From Streptomyces sp. NBC_01485 (GTDB taxonomy: Bacteria; Actinomycetota; Actinomycetes; Streptomycetales; Streptomycetaceae), in NCBI RefSeq assembly GCF_036227125.1, contig NZ_CP109435.1, positions 7,812,001 through 7,876,000 on the forward strand: a stretch of 64,000 nt of DNA. Reading direction: 5' to 3'. A program made the position numbers and the translations under genes. Below the pieces are notes generated by a model. It had not been told where the DNA came from. It saw only the letters and a program-made list of their open reading frames with translations, and did no database searches. This document shows, piece after piece, positions 58,815 through 64,000 of the stretch (positions within the stretch are counted from its first letter, which is position 1; each line of letters opens with the position of its first letter).

Positions 58815-59591
58815 GTGACCGGACTGCGTTATGTGTACGCCGTCTGCCGGCCCCTCGGCGCGCCCCTTCAGGCCGACCTTTCGGGGGTGGCGGGCGATCC
58901 GCCCAGACTGCTCAACCACCACGGCCTGATCGCCGTGGTCAGCCATGTGCCGGAACGGGACTTCGCGCAGGAACCGCTCCGCGCCCGGCTGGATGACCTG
59001 GACTGGCGCACCGAGACCGCCCGCGTCCACCAGCAGGTGATCGACGCGCTCACCGCCGTCACCACACCGCTGCCGCTCCGCCCCGCCACCGTGTTCCGGG
59101 ACGACAGCGGCGTCCGCGTGATGATGGAGGAGCGCGAGGACGACTTCCGGCACACCCTCGACCGGCTCACGGGGCGGGTCGAGTGGGGCGTGAAGGTCTA
59201 TGTGGAGGGGGAGACGCGGGAGGCCGAGCGGGCGCAGCGTGCCGAGCGGTTCGCCGAGCGTTTGCACACCAGGCTGTCCGCGCACGCCGAAGACACCTGT
59301 CTCCATACCGCGCAGGGACAGCCTCCGCAGGGACAGCCTCCGCAGGGACAGCCTCCGCAGGGCCAGCTCCCGCAGGGACGGAATGTGCTGGACGCCGCCT
59401 ATCTCGTGCCGCGCGCGGCGTCCGAGGAATTCGTGGAAATCGTGGATCGCGCCAATGGTGAGGAATCCGGGATGCGGGTGGAACTCACCGGGCCGTGGGC
59501 GGCCTATTCTTTCGTGGATTCCGCCATGGATTCCTCCATGGAATTGTCCTTGGAACCTGTCGTGGAATCCGCCGAAGGCCCGAGGATCTGA
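58815..59591 (+). CDS. GvpF/GvpL-family gas vesicle protein
   Basis: A 258-aa protein of the GvpL/GvpF family, accessory to gas-vesicle assembly. It opens L-R-Y-V-Y-A-V-C-R and contains L-P-L-R-P-A-T-V-F-R-D, E-W-G-V-K-V-Y-V and L-D-A-A-Y-L-V-P, family landmarks. A 15-bp repeat inserts (Q-G-Q-P-P)n between the two domains. GGAGGAG lies 5 nt before the GTG. No GvpA shell gene or other gvp gene is present within 5 kb, so it is an orphan here; the remaining cluster may be elsewhere or lost. Confidence 0.88.
   Translation: MTGLRYVYAVCRPLGAPLQADLSGVAGDPPRLLNHHGLIAVVSHVPERDFAQEPLRARLDDLDWRTETARVHQQVIDALTAVTTPLPLRPATVFRDDSGVRVMMEEREDDFRHTLDRLTGRVEWGVKVYVEGETREAERAQRAERFAERLHTRLSAHAEDTCLHTAQGQPPQGQPPQGQPPQGQLPQGRNVLDAAYLVPRAASEEFVEIVDRANGEESGMRVELTGPWAAYSFVDSAMDSSMELSLEPVVESAEGPRI
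59311..59380 (+). repeat. 15-bp tandem repeat in the GvpF/L gene
   Basis: Three identical units of CGCAGGGACAGCCTC (59311, 59326, 59341), a fourth with two changes (59356) and a partial fifth encode repeated Q-G-Q-P-P. Three identical copies imply recent expansion. Confidence 0.9.
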
Positions 59592-59607
59592 ACCGAGTCC
59601 TCGGGCC
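59577..59607 (+). terminator. terminator overlapping the GvpF/L stop codon
   Basis: GGCCCGAGGA pairs perfectly with TCCTCGGGCC. The 11-nt loop contains the TGA stop, so the left arm is coding and the right arm follows the gene. Confidence 0.7.
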
Positions 59608-59658
59608 GTTCGGACCGCTGCTTCCCCGGGAAGGCGTCACGCAAAACCGGGGATCAGC

Positions 59659-59829
59659 TCACCACCTGTACCAACGACCCCTGCCTCCGGCCGCCGAAGT
59701 CCCGCGGAAGAGGAATCCGAGCAGCCAGACGACGAGAACCGCGATCGCGATCCACCACAGCAACTTCACTGCGAATCCGGCACCGAAAAGAAGCAGCACC
59801 AGTAGCAGGACCAGCAGAATGGGAACCAT
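59659..59829 (-). CDS. 56-aa conserved hydrophobic protein
   Basis: A very small membrane protein: M-V-P-I-L-L-V-L-L-L-V-L-L-L-F-G-A-G-F, then K-L-L-W-W-I-A-I-A-V-L-V-V-W-L-L-G-F, ending in a basic G-R-G-R-W-Y-R-W. It has two hydrophobic stretches forming a helical hairpin and resembles the small actinomycete proteins annotated simply as hydrophobic protein. A consensus AGGAGG lies 7-8 nt before the ATG, strong evidence it is translated. It follows the methyltransferase gene by 42 nt on the same strand, with a small CCCGG-AAT-CCGGG hairpin between. Its codons include more A/T than its neighbours'. Confidence 0.8.
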   Translation of the reverse strand: MVPILLVLLLVLLLFGAGFAVKLLWWIAIAVLVVWLLGFLFRGTSAAGGRGRWYRW

Positions 59830-59871
59830 AGTGTGAACCTCCTGGACTTCGGGTTGCCCGGAATCCGGGAT

Positions 59872-60693
59872 CTAGGCGTTCTTTCGGCACAGAATCTCTC
59901 CGTGCAGGACACAGAACCAGCCGTCCTCCCGCCGCCCCCACTCCCGCCAGGCCCCCGACACGGCGCGCAGTTGCTCCACCGTGGCGTGTCCGCCCTGCGT
60001 GGCGCGCTCCGCGTACGCCGAGGCCAGGGTGCGGTCGGCCCACAGGCCGCTCCACCAGGCCCGCTCCTCGGCGGTGCTGAAGGTCCAGGTGGCGGAGGTG
60101 GCCGTGATGTCGGTGAACCCGGCGGTCAGCGCCCAGGACTTCAGCCGGCGCCCGGCGTCCGGCTCGCCGCCGTTGGCCCGGGCCACCCGGTGGTACAGGT
60201 CCAGCCAGTCGTCCATCCCCGGCGAGGCGGGGTACCAGGTCATCGCCGCGTAGTCCGAGTCGCGGACGGCGACGTACCCGCCCGGCTTCGTCACCCGCAG
60301 CATCTCGCGCAGCGCCTGTACGGGGTCGCCCACGTGCTGGAGCACCTGGTGGGCGTGGACCACGCAGAACGTGTCGTCGGGGTACTCCAGGGCGTGCACG
60401 TCGGCGACCGCGAAGTCGATGTTGGCCAATCCCCGTTCGGCTGCCGTGGCCCGCGCCTGTTCCAGGATGCCCGGCGCGTGGTCGACGCCGGTGACGTGCC
60501 CGTCGGGGACCAGGGCCGCCAGGTCGGCGGTGATGGTGCCCGGCCCGCAGCCGAGGTCCAGGATCCGCATGTGCGGCTTCAGCGAACCGAGCAGGTAGGC
60601 CGCGGAGTTGGCGGCGGTCCGCCAGGTGTGCGAGCGCAGCACCGACTCGTGGTGTCCGTGCGTGTAGACGGCGGTCTCCCGCGCTTCCGGCAT
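59872..60693 (-). CDS. UbiE-like SAM-dependent methyltransferase
   Basis: A 273-aa class I methyltransferase. Motif I is L-D-L-G-C-G-P-G-T, followed by G-V-D-H-A-P, A-D-V-H-A-L-E-Y-P-D-D-T-F, H-Q-V-L-Q-H-V and E-M-L-R-V-T-K-P-G-G. The N-terminus has Y-T-H-G-H-H-E-S-V. It resembles the general UbiE/Coq5 group, but nothing links it to quinone synthesis. The ATG at 60693 has AAGGGG 8 nt upstream. A 9-bp perfect hairpin (CGACACCGG-GTGT-CCGGTGTCG, 60743-60764) lies about 50 nt upstream and may be an operator. Confidence 0.88.
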   Translation of the reverse strand: MPEARETAVYTHGHHESVLRSHTWRTAANSAAYLLGSLKPHMRILDLGCGPGTITADLAALVPDGHVTGVDHAPGILEQARATAAERGLANIDFAVADVHALEYPDDTFCVVHAHQVLQHVGDPVQALREMLRVTKPGGYVAVRDSDYAAMTWYPASPGMDDWLDLYHRVARANGGEPDAGRRLKSWALTAGFTDITATSATWTFSTAEERAWWSGLWADRTLASAYAERATQGGHATVEQLRAVSGAWREWGRREDGWFCVLHGEILCRKNA

Positions 60694-61020
60694 GGCTCTA
60701 CCCCTTCTCGACGTCTCGCCGGACCTGGTCCGACACCGGGTCCGACACCGGGTGTCCGGTGTCGTCACCGTACGCCGGTGATCGCATGGTGAGACCGATT
60801 ATTTCACTATCTGGACCTCCGCGACGGGCTCCGGGGGGATCTCCGCAGGCGATCCGGAGCTGCTCCCCGGCGACTCCGAGCAGCGACTCCGAGCAGGGCG
60901 GGCGCGTCGGTGGCCGGCCGGCGGGCCTGCGCGTTCCCCGGCCATCCGCGTGCCCCGGCCTGCGGGGACAGCCGATAACGGTTTGGCGCATTCTGTGCGC
61001 GGCCCGCACAATGCGTCCTC
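60694..61020. other. 327-bp divergent region between methyltransferase and ABC-F genes
   Basis: It contains the CGACACCGG/CCGGTGTCG hairpin (60743-60764) next to a direct repeat GGTCCGACACC, a 13-bp direct repeat CGACTCCGAGCAG near 60869-60895, and palindromic sequence immediately before the ABC-F start. No gene is supported. Confidence 0.55.
60983..61012 (+). promoter_or_regulatory. candidate leaderless promoter of the ABC-F gene
   Basis: TTGGCG (60983-60988) and CACAAT (61007-61012) are 18 nt apart and the ATG is 8 nt beyond the second box, with no ribosome site. The spacer contains GCGCA-TTCTG-TGCGC, and GCATT...AATGC arms enclose TGTGCG/CGCACA, so an imperfect hairpin or operator overlaps the promoter. 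Confidence 0.45.
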
Positions 61021-62640
61021 ATGGGACACCTGGAAGCCGCGCACCTCGAGTACTACCTCCCCGACGGGAGGGCGTTGCTCGGCGACGTGTCCTTCCGGGT
61101 CGGCGAAGGGGCCGTGGTGGCCCTGGTCGGCCCCAACGGCGCCGGCAAGACGACCCTGCTGCGGCTGATCTCCGGTGAGCTGAAACCGCACGGCGGGACC
61201 GTCACCGTGACCGGCGGCCTGGGTGTGATGCGCCAGTTCGTGGGCTCCGTACGGGACGAGACGACCGTCCGCGACCTGCTGGTGTCCGTCTCCCAGCCCC
61301 GGATCCGCGAGGTCGCGCAGGCCGTCGACAAGGCCGAGCACGCGCTCATGACCGTCGACGACGAGGCCGCGCAGCTCCAGTACGCGCAGGCCCTCTCCGA
61401 CTGGGCGGAGGTGCGCGGGTACGAGGCCGAGACCCTGTGGGACATGTGCACGACGGCCGCGCTCGGCGTCCCCTACGACAAGGCGCAGTTCCGCCTCGTG
61501 CGCACGCTGTCCGGCGGCGAGCAGAAGCGGCTCGTGCTGGAGGCGCTGCTGCGCGGCACCGACGAGGTGCTGCTGCTCGACGAGCCCGACAACTACCTCG
61601 ACGTACCCGGAAAGCGGTGGCTGGAGGAACGGCTGAAGGAGACCCGCAAGACGGTCCTCTTCGTCTCCCACGACCGCGAACTCCTCTCCCGCGCCGCCGA
61701 GAAGATCGTCTCGGTCGAGCCCGGTCCGGCGGGCGCCGACGCCTGGGTGCACGGCTCCGGCTTCGCCACCTACCACGAGGCCCGCCGTGAACGCTTCGCC
61801 CGCTTCGAGGAGTTGCGCCGCCGCTGGGACGAGAAGCACGCCCAGTTGAAGAAGCTGGTCCTGAATCTCCGTCAGGCCGCCTCCATCAGCCATGAGTTGG
61901 CCTCCCGCTATGCCGCCGCCCAGACCCGGCTGCGCAAGTTCGAGGAGGCAGGCCCGCCGCCGGAGCCGCCGCGCGAGCAGGACATCACCATGCGCCTCAA
62001 GGGCGGCCGTACCGGAGTAAGGGCCTTCACCTGCAAGGGACTTGAGCTCACCGGTCTGATGAAGCCCTTCGACCTGGAGGTCTTCTACGGCGAGCGGGTC
62101 GCCGTGCTCGGCTCCAACGGCTCGGGCAAGTCGCACTTCCTGCGCCTGCTGGCCGGCGACACCGTGGCGCACACGGGGGAGTGGAAGCTCGGCGCGCGCG
62201 TGGTGCCCGGGCACTTCGCCCAGACCCACGCCCACCCCGAGCTCCAGGAGCGCAAACTTCTCGACATCCTGTGGAAGGACCACGCCCAGGACCGGGGCGC
62301 GGCCATGTCCCGACTGCGCCGCTACGAGCTGACCCAGCAGGCCGAGCAGGCCTTCGACCGGCTGTCCGGCGGCCAGCAGGCCCGTTTCCAGATCCTGCTG
62401 CTCGAACTGGAGGGCGTCACGGCCCTGCTCCTCGACGAGCCCACCGACAACCTCGACCTGGAGTCCGCCGAGGCGCTCCAGGAGGGCCTGGAGGCCTTCG
62501 ACGGCACGGTTCTCGCCGTCACCCACGACCGCTGGTTCGCCCGTTCCTTCGACCGCTACCTGGTCTTCGGCACCGACGGCCGGGTCCGGGAGACCCCGGA
62601 GCCGGTGTGGGACGAGCGGCGCGTGGAGCGGGCCAGGTAG
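61021..62640 (+). CDS. ABC-F family ATPase
   Basis: A 539-aa soluble protein with two ABC domains and no membrane part. Walker A motifs are G-P-N-G-A-G-K-T-T and G-S-N-G-S-G-K-S-H; signatures are L-S-G-G-E-Q-K-R and L-S-G-G-Q-Q-A-R; Walker B segments are V-L-L-L-D-E-P-D-N-Y-L-D and A-L-L-L-D-E-P-T-D-N-L-D. An Arg/Lys-rich helical linker (R-R-E-R-F-A-R-F-E-E-L-R-R-R-W) separates them. ABC-F proteins act on ribosomes as translation factors or antibiotic-protection proteins; the subgroup cannot be set from motifs alone. Confidence 0.92.
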   Translation: MGHLEAAHLEYYLPDGRALLGDVSFRVGEGAVVALVGPNGAGKTTLLRLISGELKPHGGTVTVTGGLGVMRQFVGSVRDETTVRDLLVSVSQPRIREVAQAVDKAEHALMTVDDEAAQLQYAQALSDWAEVRGYEAETLWDMCTTAALGVPYDKAQFRLVRTLSGGEQKRLVLEALLRGTDEVLLLDEPDNYLDVPGKRWLEERLKETRKTVLFVSHDRELLSRAAEKIVSVEPGPAGADAWVHGSGFATYHEARRERFARFEELRRRWDEKHAQLKKLVLNLRQAASISHELASRYAAAQTRLRKFEEAGPPPEPPREQDITMRLKGGRTGVRAFTCKGLELTGLMKPFDLEVFYGERVAVLGSNGSGKSHFLRLLAGDTVAHTGEWKLGARVVPGHFAQTHAHPELQERKLLDILWKDHAQDRGAAMSRLRRYELTQQAEQAFDRLSGGQQARFQILLLELEGVTALLLDEPTDNLDLESAEALQEGLEAFDGTVLAVTHDRWFARSFDRYLVFGTDGRVRETPEPVWDERRVERAR

Positions 62641-62718
62641 GGCACCCGGGGGCCCGGCGGCCCGAATGTTCGTACAGTGGAGGATAGGCAGTAGGCGGAA
62701 CGACGAGCGGGGCACACC

Positions 62719-63003
62719 ATGACCGGAGTCGACCCGGACCGGCTGGACGACCAGCAGCTGATGAAAGAGCTGGAGACGATCCACCGCACGCGCCACGACA
62801 CCCTGCTGTACGGCTCGAACGACGCCCTGCGCGCCCACAACGACCGCATGGCCCGGCTGGAGGGCGAGTACCTGCGCCGCAACCCGCGCCGCTTCGTCTC
62901 GCCCGGCCGCACCCGGAACGGCGCCAGGGGCCGGGATACCAAGGCGGGCCCTCCGGTCGGCAAGTGGGGGCCGGGAACGACGGGCGACCCCGGCGCAACC
63001 TGA
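62719..63003 (+). CDS. DUF6158-like small protein
   Basis: A 94-aa hydrophilic protein with an alpha-helical core (R-L-D-D-Q-Q-L-M-K-E-L-E-T-I-H-R-T-R, then G-S-N-D-A-L-R-A-H-N-D-R-M) and a basic, Gly-rich tail. It matches a small actinomycete family of unknown function (DUF6158). A TACAGT -10-like box lies at 62673-62678 and GAGCGGGG precedes the ATG. A long perfect hairpin follows its stop. Confidence 0.8.
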   Translation: MTGVDPDRLDDQQLMKELETIHRTRHDTLLYGSNDALRAHNDRMARLEGEYLRRNPRRFVSPGRTRNGARGRDTKAGPPVGKWGPGTTGDPGAT

Positions 63004-63044
63004 GCCGATCGAGGCCGCCGTCCGCCTCCGACCTCTCCGTTCGA

Positions 63045-63093
63045 CGTCCCCGCTGTTCGGACGTCCGCCTTCGACGTCCGAACAGCGGGGACG
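63045..63093 (+). terminator. 21-bp perfect hairpin downstream of the DUF6158 gene
   Basis: Left arm 63045-63065 (CGTCCCCGCTG...GGACGTC) pairs perfectly over 21 bp with 63073-63093 across the 7-nt loop CGCCTTC. It lies 41 nt past the stop. Additional GACGTCC-like motifs flank it, so it may also be a mobile palindromic repeat. As a terminator it isolates the small gene from the oxidase gene. Confidence 0.8.
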
Positions 63094-63171
63094 ATCCTCG
63101 AGAAGCCCCGAGTGGGGACCGCTGCTCCGCTAGCGTTCTGCATATCGTCGAACGTTGAACTAGGAGGACCG

Positions 63172-64000
63172 GTGACCTCGGTGAGAAGCGACGTGCTGGG
63201 CGACATCGCCGCGCACGTCCCCGACGAGCGGATCGTGCGCGATCCCGACGTCGTCTCGGGGCTGAGCCACGACGAGGCCGAGTGGGCCCCGGTCGGCGTG
63301 CCGCTCGCCGTCGTCCGGGCGGAGTCGAGCGCGGAGGTGCAGGCGGTCGTCCGCGCCTGCCACCGGCACGCGGTGCCCGTCGTCGCGCGGGGCGCCGGCA
63401 CCGGGCTCTCCGGCGGGGCCAACGCGGTCGACGGGTGTGTGATCGTCGCGTTCGACCGGATGGACCGGATCGTGGAGATCGACCCGCTGGAGCGGCTCGC
63501 GGTCGTCCAGCCGGGCGTGGTCAACGACGACCTGCGCGCCGCGGTCGCCGAACACGGCCTCTGGTATCCGCCGGACCCGGCGAGTTCGCCGTGGTCGACG
63601 ATCGGCGGCAACGTCGCCACCAACGCGGGCGGCGTGTGCTGTGTGAAGTACGGCGTCACCCGCGACTACGTGCTCGCCGTCGAGATGGTGACCGGAACCG
63701 GCGAGCTCGTGCGACTCGGCAGGCGGACGGCGAAGGGCGTCGCGGGCTACGACCTGGTCGGCCTGGTCGTGGGGTCGGAGGGGACGCTGGGCGTCGTCAC
63801 TGAGGTCACCGTCCGGCTGCGTCCGCTCCCGCCGCCCGCGATCACGGTGGCCGGGTACTTCTCGTCGATCGTCGACGCGGGCCGGGCGGTGCGCATCGTC
63901 GCTGCCGCGGGGCTCACGCCGGCCGCGCTCGAACTCGTCGACCGGCACTGCCTGCGCGCCGTGGACGCCTGGAAGAACATGGGCCTGTCCGTCGACGCCG
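63172..64000 (+). CDS. GlcD-like FAD-linked oxidase (partial, cut by window end)
   Basis: The first 276 residues of a FAD-binding (PCMH/VAO-type) oxidoreductase, probably oxidising a 2-hydroxy acid such as glycolate or D-lactate. Seen are the FAD segment V-A-R-G-A-G-T-G-L-S-G-G-A, then P-D-P-A-S-S, S-T-I-G-G-N-V-A-T-N-A-G-G, K-Y-G-V-T-R-D-Y-V-L and V-G-S-E-G-T-L-G-V-V-T-E, all typical of GlcD/LldD2-like enzymes. AGGAGG lies 4-5 nt before the GTG and TAGCGT (63131-63136) is a good -10 box. The C-terminal substrate domain lies beyond position 64000. Confidence 0.9.
   Translation, partial: MTSVRSDVLGDIAAHVPDERIVRDPDVVSGLSHDEAEWAPVGVPLAVVRAESSAEVQAVVRACHRHAVPVVARGAGTGLSGGANAVDGCVIVAFDRMDRIVEIDPLERLAVVQPGVVNDDLRAAVAEHGLWYPPDPASSPWSTIGGNVATNAGGVCCVKYGVTRDYVLAVEMVTGTGELVRLGRRTAKGVAGYDLVGLVVGSEGTLGVVTEVTVRLRPLPPPAITVAGYFSSIVDAGRAVRIVAAAGLTPAALELVDRHCLRAVDAWKNMGLSVDA

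Noticed and set aside
59311..59380. CRISPR-like array
   Set aside because: The 15-bp units have no spacers and are in frame in a coding sequence; no cas genes are present.

Overview
The window is chromosomal DNA from a high-GC actinomycete, almost certainly a Streptomyces. Third codon positions are nearly all G or C, GTG starts are common, Tat and lipoprotein signals are present, and the gene content is typical: a crotonyl-CoA carboxylase/reductase locus, SpoIIE-type phosphatase, DUF6158, DUF6204, DUF7144 and GvpF/L proteins. I saw no rRNA, tRNA, CRISPR array, transposase, integrase or prophage. It reads as conserved chromosome with a few accessory genes.

Layout. 0-8.3 kb: DUF3558-like lipoprotein, gamma-glutamyltransferase, inositol-monophosphatase-like enzyme, phytoene-desaturase-like oxidoreductase, macro-domain protein and a secreted M1 peptidase. 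8.8-17.2 kb: a single-chain assimilatory nitrate reductase fused to a flavoprotein reductase, then a Tat-exported GH2 beta-galactosidase with a LamG-like domain inserted in its barrel. 17.5-25.4 kb: two coupled membrane proteins, an Ada/AlkA plus Ogt alkylation-repair pair, a sirtuin, a Nudix hydrolase, glycerate kinase and an alpha/beta hydrolase.

25.6-36.6 kb, all on the minus strand: the ethylmalonyl-CoA locus. It runs from a double-length 3-hydroxybutyryl-CoA dehydrogenase through a TetR regulator, ccr, ethylmalonyl-CoA mutase, a CitE-like lyase, a MaoC hydratase and an acyl-CoA dehydrogenase to psd-pssA (phosphatidylserine decarboxylase and synthase). Together these can turn acetyl-CoA-derived acetoacetyl/crotonyl-CoA into glyoxylate and propionyl-CoA and supply ethylmalonyl-CoA extender units. 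A promoter with a palindromic operator between its -35 and -10 boxes precedes ccr.

36.9-48.7 kb: a HEAT-repeat protein, an orphan DMATS-type aromatic prenyltransferase, a secreted tripeptidyl aminopeptidase, an SRPBCC protein, an MFS transporter with three C-terminal beta-sandwich repeats, a PAS-GAF-PP2C-HATPase phosphatase, a methyltransferase and a secreted ricin-type lectin. 48.9-54.2 kb: a four-gene peptide-catabolic operon (DppA, M20, S9, S66). 54.2-64 kb: small conserved proteins, transketolase, a lone GvpF/L protein, a 56-aa hydrophobic protein, a methyltransferase, an ABC-F ATPase, a DUF6158 protein and the start of a GlcD-like FAD oxidase cut by the window end.

Three themes recur. 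Short in-frame tandem or palindromic repeats sit inside otherwise conserved genes (SpoIIE-like, S9 peptidase, holin-like, GvpF/L, M20). Several genes have a TANNNT box 6-7 nt before an ATG, suggesting leaderless transcripts. Strong perfect hairpins mark gene and operon ends. I found no clearly new multigene system. The best candidates for novelty are the orphan prenyltransferase, the MFS-beta-sandwich fusion, the ccr operator and the repeat insertions.
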